A program made the position numbers and the translations under genes. 64,000 bases of DNA from RPQJ01 sp963754535 (GTDB taxonomy: Bacteria; Pseudomonadota; Gammaproteobacteria; Steroidobacterales; Steroidobacteraceae): NCBI GenBank assembly GCA_963754535.1, contig CAVWGG010000010.1, forward strand, positions 62,001 to 126,000. Reading direction: 5' to 3'. The notes under the pieces are model-generated. The model ran no database searches. It was given only the letters and a program-made list of their open reading frames with translations, and was not told the origin of the DNA. This document shows, piece by piece, positions 52,697-62,107 of this stretch; the stretch's first letter is position 1; each line of letters opens with the position of its first letter.

Positions 52697-54520
52697 CTAC
52701 GGAACTGGCGCCGCTTCAAAGGCCAGCGTGTCCTCGATGAACCCGGACTCAAGGTAGAACTTGATCCGTTCGCCGTCGAGCACCACCGCGTAGGACGCGG
52801 GTTCGGCGTAGGACCAGCGCTGCCACTGGCGCACGTAGCGGTCGCCGTCCAGCCACCACCGGCCGTAGTCGCGGTCTTCCCAGGCGAAGCCGGCACGCCC
52901 GGTCATCGATCCGTCCGCGTGCAGGTGAATCTCGACCGGCTCGCCATAGACACGCTGCGTTCGCATCACGGCGCCCGGGAGGTTCCTGCGCAGGTCGCGC
53001 TTCAGGAGTCGCCGGCCGATGCACTGGTCGAGGTGCTCCGTGGCGCCCGACGTGAACTCGCGGACGACGGCAGCCAGCCGCGCGACACCTTCGCGGATGC
53101 GCTGCGCCGGGATGCCCGAGATCCCCATGCGGAAGCAGTTGAGCGGCCGGCGCGAGAGCGCATAGAAGTGATCGACGGGCTCGACCAGCACGCCGCGGCG
53201 CGCAGCCTCGTCCACCAGCCGCGAGACGTCGAGGTCGTTCGAGCCCTGCACCCAGAGCACGGTCCCGCCTTTGCTCGGCGCCAGTGCAACCCAGGGCGGC
53301 AGGTAGAAATTGAGGGCCTGGCGCAGGGCGTCCCAGCGCTGCCCGAAGGTTCGATGCAGGTTCGCCGTGAGCGCATCGTAGTGCCCGAGCCGGATGAAGT
53401 GCGCCATCGCGCGCTGGTTGTTGCGCGGCGGTTGCCCCACCATCAGCCGGCGCAACTTGCGCGCCTCGGCGATCAGCTCGGGTGCCGCCACCATGAAGCC
53501 GAGGCTCAGGCCAGGCGCGAGCACCTTGGACAGGCACGACACGTAGATGACGCGGTTTTCGCGGTCCATGCCGCGCAGCGCCGGGTGCGGATAGCCTTTG
53601 TAGTTGCTCTCGCAATCGAAGTCGTCCTCGACGATGAGCATGTCGCGTTGCGCCGCCTTCTCCAGCAGGGCCCGACGGCGCTCGAGCGACATCGTGACGC
53701 CAGTCGCCGCCTGGTGGCTGGGGGTCACGTAGACGATGCGACAGTCATCGAGCGCACCGTCGACGAGCATGCCGTCGCCGTCGATCGGCTGGTGCACGAT
53801 CGACGCGCCGCGTCGCTGCACGAGATGGCGCATCTCCGGATACCCGGGCTCTTCCATGGCGACCGCGACACTCGCATCCACCAGCAGCTCGGCCAGCAGG
53901 TACAGCGACTGCTGGGCGCCGACGGTGATCAGGATTTCCTCGGCGCGCGCGTTGATGCCGCGTCGCGGCAGGATCTTGGTGCGCAGCTCCTCGATCAGCA
54001 TCGGATCGTCGAGCCCGCCCGTCGCCGCAGACCAGACACCGATGTCGCCGCTGCCGAGCGCATAGCGGCCGGCCTCGCGCCACTCGGCCACCGGAAACAG
54101 CGACGTGTCGAACTGCCCGTCGAGAAAACAGAATGGATAGTCGCGGGCGTCGGCCGGCGCAATCCGGTTGATGTCCGGGTTGGCGCGCGACTTGAGCCAC
54201 TGCTGCCAGGGGCCCGTGATGGATCCCCTTTCGCCCGGCGCCAGCGGCGGGTACGCGGGCGCCGCCAGCCGGCGAGCGACGTAGAGACCGCTGCGGGCCC
54301 GACTGGTGAGGAGACCTTCCGCGACGAGCTGCTGACAGGCAATCACGACCGTGTTGCGCGCGACGCCCAGCTGCTCCGCCAGCTTGCGCGACGACGGCAA
54401 GCGCGTGCCGGGCTTGAAGATGCCCAGGTGAATCGACTCGACCAGCTTCTGCCGGATCTGCGCCTGCAGACCCAGCTTGCTGTCCGACTCGATGTAGATC
54501 AGCGCTTCGGATTCCGCCAT
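52697..54520 (-). CDS. MocR-type GntR/aminotransferase regulator with C-terminal extension
   Basis: 607 residues from ATG 54520. The GntR winged helix is in the first 75 residues (FKPGTRLPSSRKLAEQLGVA with RNTVV). An aminotransferase-fold domain follows, with EPGYPEMRHLVQRRG, TPSHQAATGVTMSLERRRAL, IVEDDFDCESNYKG and the PLP lysine in VSCLSKVLAPGLSLGF. After the aminotransferase part ends (near residue 470) there is an extra domain of about 115 residues beginning TEHLDQCIGRRLLKRDLRRN and rich in beta-prone segments (GEPVEIHLHADGSMTG, WEDRDYGRWWLDGDRYVR), ending near EDTLAFEA. Ordinary MocR proteins stop near 480. It probably regulates the neighbouring catabolic genes; the ligand is unknown. 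Confidence 0.87.
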   Translation of the reverse strand: MAESEALIYIESDSKLGLQAQIRQKLVESIHLGIFKPGTRLPSSRKLAEQLGVARNTVVIACQQLVAEGLLTSRARSGLYVARRLAAPAYPPLAPGERGSITGPWQQWLKSRANPDINRIAPADARDYPFCFLDGQFDTSLFPVAEWREAGRYALGSGDIGVWSAATGGLDDPMLIEELRTKILPRRGINARAEEILITVGAQQSLYLLAELLVDASVAVAMEEPGYPEMRHLVQRRGASIVHQPIDGDGMLVDGALDDCRIVYVTPSHQAATGVTMSLERRRALLEKAAQRDMLIVEDDFDCESNYKGYPHPALRGMDRENRVIYVSCLSKVLAPGLSLGFMVAAPELIAEARKLRRLMVGQPPRNNQRAMAHFIRLGHYDALTANLHRTFGQRWDALRQALNFYLPPWVALAPSKGGTVLWVQGSNDLDVSRLVDEAARRGVLVEPVDHFYALSRRPLNCFRMGISGIPAQRIREGVARLAAVVREFTSGATEHLDQCIGRRLLKRDLRRNLPGAVMRTQRVYGEPVEIHLHADGSMTGRAGFAWEDRDYGRWWLDGDRYVRQWQRWSYAEPASYAVVLDGERIKFYLESGFIEDTLAFEAAPVP

Positions 54521-54562
54521 GCCGGCCAGTATAGGCAACCGCCGTGTCGCGCCGCTGTCTCT

Positions 54563-56251
54563 TCAGGTCGCCGGCGCCCGTGATTGCGTGATCCGGAACC
54601 GCGACGCCACGAACGCAAGGTCCGTCAGCGTCGCATTGCCGGCAGGATTCATGCCCGTCACGTGATAATCGCTGTAGGCCGCTGCGAAGTTGAGCGGCAT
54701 CGGCCCGGTGAGGTTGCAGGTGAGCTGCGCTCCCGCCGCCGAGTAGGCCGCGATCGCGCCCTCCGTGTACTGCTCGTCGGTGGAATACAGGAACGCGGTG
54801 ATCCCGCCTCCAGCGCGCGCGTCGGCCGCCGCCTCCGCGAGCGCGGCATCGCGATCGTCGGTGGTGATCACGAAGCCGATCGGCCCGAAGCGTTCCTCAC
54901 CGTACAGGTCCTGCGCCCCCGCATCGATGCCGACCAGCAACGGTGTGCGCGTGCGAGCCTGGGCAAATTCAGGGTGGGCGTACGGAGCCGAGGCCAGCAG
55001 AACCCTGCCGCGACGCGCCCCCTCCGCAGCCATCTGGTCGATCAGCGCCGGCGTGGACGATGCCTGGATCGCAGCCATGATCGGCGCGGCGCGCTTCGGG
55101 TCGGCCGCGATCGCGGCCATCGCCTGTGCCAGCAGTGCACCGAACTCGTCCGCCCCGATGCGGCCGCCCGCATGGCGGATGCCATCGCGGGGCACGTAGA
55201 CGTTCTGCGGCGACGTGCACATCTGCGCCGAGAACAGGCTCATCGTCGTGGCGAGGCTCTTGATCACCGGCTCGAGTTGATCCACCGAGTCCACGACGAC
55301 CGTGTTCACGCCCGATGTCTCGGAATAGCAGAGCGCCGGGTGCGCATTGGCCTCGACCCAGGAACCGAAGCGCGCACTGCCCGTGAAATCGACGATCGCG
55401 GTTTGCGGATGCTTGACCAGCACCTTGCCCACCGGTGCGTCGACCGTGTCGAGGCAGAGCGTGACGAGGTCCGGCGCGAAGCCCGCGCTGGCAATCACTT
55501 CGCGGCACGTGCGCACGGCCAGCGCCATCGGCAGGATGGCCGTCGGATGCGGCTTCACGATCACGGGGTTGCCCGTCGCGAGGCTCGCGAGCATGGCCGG
55601 GTACGCATTCCAGGTCGGGAACGTGGCGCACGCAAAGCACACGGCGACGCCGCGCGGCACCAGCTGGTAGCGCTTGCGCAGCCGGATCGTCGTCGAGCCG
55701 AACCGCCGTTCCCACAGCGCCTCGACGGGGACGTCCGACATCGCCGCATGCGCGTAGGCGAGCGCCTCGACGCCGCGGTCGAGCGCGTTCGTGCCGCTGC
55801 CCGCGTAGCTCATCGGGCCGCTCTGGCCGGCCGTGTGCATCACGGCTTGTGCCGTCTCGAACACGTTACCGTACAGGCGATCGACGATCTCCATGCAGAC
55901 GCCGAGACGCGCCTGCGGCGTTGCTGCCGCCCACGCCGGCATCGCCGAACGCGCGGCGGCAAACAATGTGTCGATGTCGGCGCGCGGGTAATCGATGCCC
56001 AGCGGCTCGAGCGTGTACGGAGAGACCTCGCCACCGATGCGATCAACGGTGCCGGGCTGGTCGAGGTCGAAGGCCTGCCCGAGCTGCGCGCGAAAAGCGG
56101 CAGCGCCTGCCTCGGACGCCGCAGCACCACCGCGGTGCCGGTCCGGCGTCTCGGGGAACAGCGTGAAATAACTGCGTTCGCGACACGCCAGCCCGGCAGC
56201 GCGCAATGATGCTTCATGCTTCTCGAACAACTCGAGCGCAGCTCTGCTCAC
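54563..56251 (-). CDS. paaN: PaaN-type aldehyde dehydrogenase
   Basis: 562 residues from a GTG at 56251 whose GTGA overlaps the stop of the lipocalin-like gene. The start VSRAALELFEKHEASLRAAG and the SPYTLEPLGIDYPRADIDTLF stretch match phenylacetic-acid degradation PaaN. The cofactor part has PRGVAVCFACATFPTWNAYP and VKPHPTAILPMALAV, and the nucleophilic Cys is in FSAQMCTSPQNVYVP. The C-terminus has GPMPLNFAAAYSDYHVTG and NPAGNATL. It likely oxidises a ring-opened or aryl aldehyde. No other paa genes are nearby, so the true substrate may not be the phenylacetate pathway intermediate. Confidence 0.85.
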   Translation of the reverse strand: MSRAALELFEKHEASLRAAGLACRERSYFTLFPETPDRHRGGAAASEAGAAAFRAQLGQAFDLDQPGTVDRIGGEVSPYTLEPLGIDYPRADIDTLFAAARSAMPAWAAATPQARLGVCMEIVDRLYGNVFETAQAVMHTAGQSGPMSYAGSGTNALDRGVEALAYAHAAMSDVPVEALWERRFGSTTIRLRKRYQLVPRGVAVCFACATFPTWNAYPAMLASLATGNPVIVKPHPTAILPMALAVRTCREVIASAGFAPDLVTLCLDTVDAPVGKVLVKHPQTAIVDFTGSARFGSWVEANAHPALCYSETSGVNTVVVDSVDQLEPVIKSLATTMSLFSAQMCTSPQNVYVPRDGIRHAGGRIGADEFGALLAQAMAAIAADPKRAAPIMAAIQASSTPALIDQMAAEGARRGRVLLASAPYAHPEFAQARTRTPLLVGIDAGAQDLYGEERFGPIGFVITTDDRDAALAEAAADARAGGGITAFLYSTDEQYTEGAIAAYSAAGAQLTCNLTGPMPLNFAAAYSDYHVTGMNPAGNATLTDLAFVASRFRITQSRAPAT

Positions 56252-56712
56252 TTCGATTTCCTCGCATCCGGCGCCGGTCGCCACTGCAAACGATGCACAC
56301 GCAGCCCACCGGGAACGGCCTCTTCGGCCGACAGCGTCAGCGTGCGGCCACGCATCTGGATCTTGCGTGTCTGCACCGTTCCGACCAGCGCCGGATTGTG
56401 CGAGATCGTGACGTGATGCTCCACGGCCTGGCCGACGATGCGCCAGCGACAACAATAGCCGAAGAACGTGTCGAAGGCGGCCGCCCGCTCATGCACGGGG
56501 GCCGCTCGCGGGTTGCCGCGTGACAGGCGTGGCCGGCCCGCAGCCATCATCGCTGCGCTCATCCAGCCGTCCGGCGTGTACACGAGCAGCCCGGTTGCAC
56601 CGGCGCCCAGCGGCTCGGTGACCGAGCCGTCCTCGTACGTGATGAACCAGCGGTGCAGCTGCCAGCTGCCCACCAGCCGTTTGCGCTCGAAATTCTTCAT
56701 CGCGGAGCTCAC
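56248..56712 (-). CDS. Lipocalin-like domain protein
   Basis: 154 residues from GTG 56712, which overlaps the stop of the monooxygenase gene (GTGA). The sequence KRLVGSWQLHRWFITYEDGS near the start, then GATGLLVYTPDGWMSAAMMA, is typical of the lipocalin_5 family: small beta-barrels often near catabolic enzymes. The C-terminal half (RTLTLSAEEAVPGGLRVHRL) completes the barrel. There is no signal peptide, so it should be cytosolic. It may bind or solubilise a hydrophobic intermediate for the flanking enzymes. Function is unproven in the family. Confidence 0.75.
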   Translation of the reverse strand: MSSAMKNFERKRLVGSWQLHRWFITYEDGSVTEPLGAGATGLLVYTPDGWMSAAMMAAGRPRLSRGNPRAAPVHERAAAFDTFFGYCCRWRIVGQAVEHHVTISHNPALVGTVQTRKIQMRGRTLTLSAEEAVPGGLRVHRLQWRPAPDARKSK

Positions 56713-57689
56713 GCGAACGCTGGCTTGCGCAGGGCCTCGGCATACTCCGCCGCGTAACGATCGACGATGGCGGCGGTCGGTTCGACGGCGCGAATGTGAT
56801 CGACGCCTTGTCCCGCCGACCAGATGTTCTTCCAGGCCTTGAGCTGGCCCTGGGAATTCGTCCAGTCCATCTTGTCCTTGCCGACCAGCGCAGTCGGATC
56901 GAGGCCAGCGGCGACGATGCTCTCGCGCAGGTACCAGGCATCCGCCCCGGTGAACGTCTTGGTCATCACCAGGTCTTCGAACGACGCACGCACCACCATG
57001 TCACGGTATTCCTGCGCGGCGAGACTCTCTTCGGCGCAGATGAATGGCGTGCCGGCATACGCGAGATCGGCGCCGAGCAGTTCAGCGGCGCGCACTGCAC
57101 CGCCGTGACCAATGCTGCCGCCGAGGACGATGATGCCGTCGTAGAACTCGCGCACCGCCTGGACGAACGCGAACGGCGACACCTTGCCCGTGTGACCGCC
57201 CGCCCCTGCGCTGACGAGCACGAGGCCGTCGGCGCCGGCTGCTGCGGCCTTGCGGGCGAAGGCCAGGCTGCTGACGTCGGCGAAGACCGTCCCGCCATAG
57301 GCATGGACGTGCTCGATGGCCTGGGCCGGGCTGCCGAGTGCCGTGATGACGAGCGGGGGCTGATAGCGATCGACCAGTTCGAGCTCCGGGCCCAGCCGGT
57401 CATAGGAACTGTGCATGACGAGGTTCAGCGCCCAGGGACCGACCCTGCCCGGCGCTGCCTTGCACGCCTCGGCATGACCCGTCACGACCTGCCGCAACCA
57501 GTCCTCGAGGATGTCGATCGAACGGGCATTGGGGGTCGGAAACGCGGCAGAAATTCCTGCCCTGCAGGCGGCCAGGACCAGGCCCGGACCCGAGACCAGG
57601 AACATCGGCGCGGCAATCAGAGGCAGCCGCATTCCCCTCGTCAGGGACCTCAGGCGCTCTGCCCGGCTCCCGCTGGCGACATTCGACAC
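56709..57689 (-). CDS. Nitronate monooxygenase / 2-nitropropane dioxygenase family flavoenzyme
   Basis: 326 residues with a TIM-barrel FMN fold. The N-terminus has RLPLIAAPMFLVSGPGLVLA, the phosphate-binding stretch includes LVSAGAGGHTGKVSPFAFV, and GGSIGHGGAVRAAELLGADL follows. The family includes enzymes that oxidise propionate-3-nitronate and others with unknown oxidations or enoyl-type reductions. It is the first gene of the unit that continues with the lipocalin-like gene and paaN (overlapping stops and starts). It is divergent from the carotenoid-oxygenase gene, sharing an 80-bp promoter region. Confidence 0.85.
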   Translation of the reverse strand: MSNVASGSRAERLRSLTRGMRLPLIAAPMFLVSGPGLVLAACRAGISAAFPTPNARSIDILEDWLRQVVTGHAEACKAAPGRVGPWALNLVMHSSYDRLGPELELVDRYQPPLVITALGSPAQAIEHVHAYGGTVFADVSSLAFARKAAAAGADGLVLVSAGAGGHTGKVSPFAFVQAVREFYDGIIVLGGSIGHGGAVRAAELLGADLAYAGTPFICAEESLAAQEYRDMVVRASFEDLVMTKTFTGADAWYLRESIVAAGLDPTALVGKDKMDWTNSQGQLKAWKNIWSAGQGVDHIRAVEPTAAIVDRYAAEYAEALRKPAFA

Positions 57690-57714
57690 TTCACAACTCC
57701 CCTATGACTTGCAC

Positions 57715-57720
57715 TATAGT
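57715..57720 (+). promoter_or_regulatory. Candidate -10 box for the carotenoid-oxygenase gene
   Basis: TATAGT lies about 50 nt before the chosen start, within the sequence GCACTATAGTACTC. A weak TTCACA lies about 19 nt upstream. The nearby GTAC-TCTG-GTAC inverted half-sites could be an operator. Support is weak. Confidence 0.25.
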
Positions 57721-57769
57721 ACTCTGGTACCGGACCACGATGACAGCGACTTTCCAGAGGAAACGCACG

Positions 57770-59284
57770 ATGCGCAAGTACACGGACCTCAGCACGCAGG
57801 ACCCGCCGGATCGGCCGACCTGGGTCGACGGCGTCGACAACCCCTACCTGCACGGTCCCTACACGCCCGTCGTGTCCGAGATCACCGCCGTCGACCTCGA
57901 GGTAGCCGAAGGCGAGATCCCGGCGGATCTCTACGGCGCCTACATGCGCAACGGGCCGAACCCGGTGTTCAAGCCGCGCGGCGACTACCACTGGTTCGAC
58001 GGCGACGGGATGGTGCATGGCGTGTACTTCCGCGACGGCCGCGCGAGCTACATCCGCAAGTGGGTGCAGACGCGCGCGCTGCACGACGAGATCGAGCGCG
58101 GCAAGGTCGAGCTGTCGGGCATCATGGGCCCGTACGACCTGTCGGGCATCGCCGGGCATGAAGTCGAGTCGATGAACCCCGACTACTGCAAGGACACGTC
58201 GAATACGACGCTGAACTTCCACAACGGCAAGATCCTCTCGGCCTGGTACAACGCCGGCCGCGTCTACACCCTCGATCCGCTGACGCTCGAGACCGAAGGC
58301 GAGCAGGACTTTTCCGGCGGCCTCGACACGCCCATGAACGCGCACGGCAAGACCGATCCGCGCACCGGCGAATTCATCAACTACGGCTATGCCGACTTCC
58401 AGCCCTGGCTCACGTACTACGTGATCTCGGCCGATGGCAAGGTCAAGCACCGCGCCCGCATCGACCTCCCCGGCCCGCGCCTGCCGCACGACACGACGAT
58501 CACGCCGAACTACACGATCCTGCACGACTTCCCGCTGTTCCACGACCTCGACGTGCTGAAGCGCACGGGCCACCGCGTCGTGCAGTTCAAGCGCGACCTG
58601 CCGACACGCTTCGGCGTGATTCCGCGCTACGGCACGCAGGAGCAGGTCCGCTGGTTCGAATTCGAGCCGGGCTACGTGCTGCACATGGTCAATGCCTGGG
58701 AAGACGGCGACTGGATCACGATGGACGGCTGCTTCCAGCCCGACCCCACCATCCGCCGCGACCCGCAGGAGGGCCCGCTCGCATCGATGCTCGCCTACCT
58801 GCGTTACAAGGGTCACCTGCGCCGCTGGCGCATGAACCTCAGGACCGGCGAAAAGAGCGAGCAGCAGATCGACGACCTGAACGTCGAGTTCTGCCTGCCC
58901 GACACGGAGCGCTACGGCGTCAAGACGCGGTACTCGTACCACCAGTTGATCCCGACGGACCTGCAGACGATGGCATTCGAAGGGCTCGTCAAGTACGACC
59001 ACGACCAGGGCACGCGCGAGGTCTACAACTACCCGGCCGGCTGGTTCCCGAGCGAAGCGCCGTTCGCGCAGAGCACGCGCGGCGGTGACGAGGACAGCGG
59101 CTACGCAATCACGCTCGCCACCAACATCCACGATTACCGCTCGGAGGCCTGGATCTTCGACGCCAAGCGGATCACCGCAGGCCCGCTTGCCCGGGTGCGC
59201 CTCCCGGGTCGGGTGGCCGCCGGTTTCCACGCGTCATGGGTGACCGGCGACCACCTCTGGCCTCAGGCGCGCGCCGTCGGCTGA
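57770..59284 (+). CDS. Carotenoid cleavage dioxygenase-family oxygenase
   Basis: 504 residues from ATG 57770, which has AGAGGAAA about 9 nt upstream. The four iron-ligand histidines can be placed: MNAHGKTDPRTGEF, NYTILHDFPLFHD, YVLHMVNAWEDGD and the C-terminal GFHASWV. The N-terminal LYGAYMRNGPNPVFKP and HWFDGDGMVHGVYF are family hallmarks. It cleaves a conjugated C=C double bond in a carotenoid or a stilbene-type phenylpropanoid with O2. Neighbouring SDR genes could handle the aldehyde products. The gene ends with a 22-nt overlap of the convergent SDR gene. Confidence 0.9.
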   Translation: MRKYTDLSTQDPPDRPTWVDGVDNPYLHGPYTPVVSEITAVDLEVAEGEIPADLYGAYMRNGPNPVFKPRGDYHWFDGDGMVHGVYFRDGRASYIRKWVQTRALHDEIERGKVELSGIMGPYDLSGIAGHEVESMNPDYCKDTSNTTLNFHNGKILSAWYNAGRVYTLDPLTLETEGEQDFSGGLDTPMNAHGKTDPRTGEFINYGYADFQPWLTYYVISADGKVKHRARIDLPGPRLPHDTTITPNYTILHDFPLFHDLDVLKRTGHRVVQFKRDLPTRFGVIPRYGTQEQVRWFEFEPGYVLHMVNAWEDGDWITMDGCFQPDPTIRRDPQEGPLASMLAYLRYKGHLRRWRMNLRTGEKSEQQIDDLNVEFCLPDTERYGVKTRYSYHQLIPTDLQTMAFEGLVKYDHDQGTREVYNYPAGWFPSEAPFAQSTRGGDEDSGYAITLATNIHDYRSEAWIFDAKRITAGPLARVRLPGRVAAGFHASWVTGDHLWPQARAVG

Positions 59285-60237
59285 CGCGCGAGTTCGGACT
59301 CGAGATACGCCACGAGCGATTGTGGCGTGTCTTTGGTCGTCCGCGTCCGGTCGTAGACGTGCGCGGGACGGATCGCCCGATCGAACCAGACGAGTTCGTG
59401 TTCGGGTTGTGGCGGACGCGTGCCCGCGAGCCACAGCGCAGTATCGGCGCCCGAGGCAGCGTCGCGCAGGATCGGCCGCAGGATCTTGCGGAACCGCGGC
59501 AGCGATCGCTTCACGCCGTCCGTGTCGGCCCAACCGGGATGCATCACGTAGAACGCGATGCCGCGTGACCCGTAGGTGTCGCGCCAGTACTGGTTCAGCA
59601 CGATCTGCGCCCGTTTGTGGAAACCGTACGCGAACACGCCGTTGTATTTCGCCGGGTCCGTGACGTTCAGCATCGCGACCATCAGCGGCATGTTGTAGCC
59701 GCCACCCGACGTCATGTTGACCACCGTGGCCTGCGGTCCGGCCAGCAAGCCGCTGCGAATGAGCCCTTCGGTCAACTGGTAATGGCTGAGCAGGTTCGAG
59801 ACGAACGAGCTTTCGCGACCCTCCGCGGTGACCTCAAGATCGTCGAGCAGCACGCCGACGTTGTTGACCAGGACGTCGACCTTGCGGCCTGCGGCCTCGA
59901 ACCGGCGCAGCAGGCGCTCGGTGTCGGACTGCAGCGTGAAATCGCAGCATTCGGTCTCGACGCCCTGGATGCCCGCCCGGCGCGCGTCATCGCGCAGGGT
60001 CGCGAGCTTGGTCTCGCTGCGCGCCACTGCAGTGACGGTCGCCCCGGCACGCGCGGCCTCGAGCACGATGTGCCGGCCGATTCCGCCCGAGCCGCCGGTG
60101 ACCAGCCAGTGCTGGCCGCGGTAATCCGGGGTGAACTGCGGCCATGACAACCTGCGCCAGCGATGTCCCACCTGGGTGAAACTGGCCGTGAAGCGGCTGT
60201 AGAAGCCGACGATTTTCTTGAGCTGCTGGTAATTCAT
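59263..60237 (-). CDS. Short-chain dehydrogenase/reductase (DHRS12-like)
   Basis: 324 residues. The NAD(P) site is WLVTGGSGGIGRHIVLEAAR and the NNVG motif is DVLVNNVGVLLDDLEV. The catalytic Tyr-Lys is in FAYGFHKRAQIVLNQ (Y-x3-K) after VVNMTSGGGYN. There is a 40-residue N-terminal extension (FYSRFTASFTQVGHRWRRLS) as in DHRS12/retinal-type reductases. It would reduce a ketone or aldehyde, or oxidise an alcohol. Its convergent overlap with the oxygenase gene makes a shared pathway plausible but not proven. It is divergent from the HxlR gene with about 85 nt between. Confidence 0.85.
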   Translation of the reverse strand: MNYQQLKKIVGFYSRFTASFTQVGHRWRRLSWPQFTPDYRGQHWLVTGGSGGIGRHIVLEAARAGATVTAVARSETKLATLRDDARRAGIQGVETECCDFTLQSDTERLLRRFEAAGRKVDVLVNNVGVLLDDLEVTAEGRESSFVSNLLSHYQLTEGLIRSGLLAGPQATVVNMTSGGGYNMPLMVAMLNVTDPAKYNGVFAYGFHKRAQIVLNQYWRDTYGSRGIAFYVMHPGWADTDGVKRSLPRFRKILRPILRDAASGADTALWLAGTRPPQPEHELVWFDRAIRPAHVYDRTRTTKDTPQSLVAYLESELARQPTARA

Positions 60238-60322
60238 CTTCCCCCTCGGACTTGGGCGGCCGCGAAGGGAATCGCCGCCGCTGGATGCTAGACTTGCGAC
60301 TTTAGACTGACGAAATCAAGTG

Positions 60323-61361
60323 ATGGCGACCAGCAAGATCGCGCGGCGCAAACCGCGCCAACCCGACATCGAAACCATCCGCGTGCTGCTGCACAGCGGC
60401 GAAGTCGCGCGTGCGCTGCAGGTCGTCGGCGATCGCTGGTCGTTCCTGCTCATGCGCGACGCGTTTATCGGTGTCCGTCGCTTCGAGGACCTGCGCCGTC
60501 GCACGGGTGCCTCGCGCGGCACGCTGACGGCTCGCCTCAACGCGATGGTGGACGCGGGCCTCTTCTACCGCAGCCCGTACGGCAGCGCGCCGAGCCGGCT
60601 CGAATATCGCCTGACCGAGAAGGGACTCGCGTTCTACCCGGTCGCACTCTGCATGTGGACGTGGGAGAACCGCTGGGGCGGTGAGTTCGGCTTGCCGCCC
60701 AAGCTGATCCACACGGCCTGTGGCAAGTCCCTGAACCCGAGCCTGGTCTGCGCGCATTGCGAAACCGGCATCGGTTGGCGCGACATGGTTTTCAAGCCGG
60801 GACCGGGCGCGCACAGTTACGCTGCTCCGCCGACCTACTACGCGCCGCCGCGAAAGCGCGGCCCCGTCGAATGGCGACGGCGTCGACACGACGATGTTCC
60901 ACAGCGTCGACACCGTCGGCGACCGCTGGACGGCGTTGCTCGTCGGCGCCCTGTTCTTCGGCCTGCATCGCTACGACGACATCAATTCCGCGCTCGGCAT
61001 CGCGACCAACATTCTTGCCGACCGGCTGCGTCGCCTGCTGGCCGCCGGCGTGATCGAGCAGCGTCTCTACCAGGATCATCCGCCGCGTCACGAATACCAC
61101 CTGACGGACAAGGGCTGGGACCTGCTGCAGTTCACCATCGCGATGCACGACTGGGGCACGCATTGGATCCCGTCCCCGCACGGTCCGGGACTGCTCCTGC
61201 GGCATCGCCCCTGCGGCAAGCGCCTGCGCGTCAAGGTCGTGTGCGGCAGTTGCGGCGCGGCGGTCGAAGCGCGCGAAGTGCAGATTCGCGGCTCGGCGCG
61301 ACAGCCCGCGATTCAACGACGTGGCGGCCAGGGAAAGAAGCCGCTGGTGCGCCGCACGTAG
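60323..61361 (+). pseudogene. Tandem HxlR-type transcriptional regulator (one frameshift)
   Basis: ATG at 60323. The first winged-helix domain (about residues 25-120) reads ALQVVGDRWSFLLMRDAFIG and RRFEDLRRRTGASRGTLTARL, followed by HTACGKSLNPSLVCAHCETG, a zinc-knuckle-like CxxC tail. Near 60880 the frame changes, and the next piece begins MFHSVDTVGDRWTALLVGAL, then HRYDDINSALGIATNILADRL and a second CGK-CGSC tail (RHRPCGKRLRVKVVCGSCGA). So the gene codes two HxlR domains, each with its own cysteine motif. If the indel is real, two separate proteins would be made. It likely controls the divergent SDR gene and the oxygenase cluster. Confidence 0.75.
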
Positions 61362-62107
61362 TCTTCGTACCCCGGGCGCTTCTTGAGCATGCGCCGCTCG
61401 ACCAGTTCCTTGCCCATCATGCCGAGGATCGACCACGTCATGAGCGCGGGCGAGAACACGGTGAACCAGCCCCACGGGTGTTCGCAGGCGACGAGCCAGT
61501 AAGCCCCACCACACGCAGGTTTCACCGAAGTAATTCGGGTGCCGCGAATAGCGCCAGAGGCCGGTGTCCAGCACCTTGCCGGCATTGGCGGCGACGGCCT
61601 TGAAGCGCGCCAGCTGCAAGTCCGCGGTTGCCTCGAACGCCACGCCGATCAGCACCAGCGCCGTGCCGAGCCAGGCGAGCGGTCCGAGCGTGGCCGGCGT
61701 CGGCGCCGTCTGGGCCACGAGGAACGGCGCGATGGCGACGAAGACGATTGCACCCTGGTAGAGATTGATGCGCGTCAGGCTGTGCCAGGCGAAATTTCCA
61801 CCCTGGTCTTCGACGTGCTTGCGCAGGCGCGCATAGCGCGGGTCTTCGCGTCCCCAGTTGCGCCAGGCCAGGTAGCCACCCAGTCGCGCCGACCAGAGCA
61901 CGGCCAGCACGGCGATCAGGATGCGGCGCGGTTCGGCACCGTGCGCGACGAACACACCGAGCACTGCCGCTGCCCCGATGCACGGGGCGAACCAGATGTC
62001 GACGAGGCTCGAGTCGCGCACGCCATACTCACGGCCCACAGCAGGATGAACGAGCCGAAGATCAGCACGGCGTTGGCGAGGGCGAGACGGATCAGGTCGT
62101 CGAGCAT
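61313..62107 (-). pseudogene. DUF1295 membrane reductase (steroid 5-alpha-reductase-like), frameshifted
   Basis: ATG at 62107 starts MLDDLIRLALANAVLIFGSF with a clear membrane span. A second frame gives VDIWFAPCIGAAAVLGVFVA, WSARLGGYLAWRNWGREDPRY and the family signature TGLWRYSRHPNYFGETCVWWG. A third frame gives SPALMTWSILGMMGKELVER and RRMLKKRPGYEDYVRRTSGF, ending FFPWPPRR. Breaks are near 62030 and 61500. The joined product is about 260 residues with six or so spans. DUF1295 proteins resemble ICMT and 3-oxo-5-alpha-steroid dehydrogenases; substrate unknown. It overlaps the end of the HxlR gene by 49 nt in convergent orientation. Confidence 0.78.

Noticed and set aside
49497..54583. Two long plus-strand open frames opposite the TonB receptor and the MocR/amidase genes
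   Set aside because: Val/Arg/His-rich shadows without domains; the minus-strand proteins explain the sequence.
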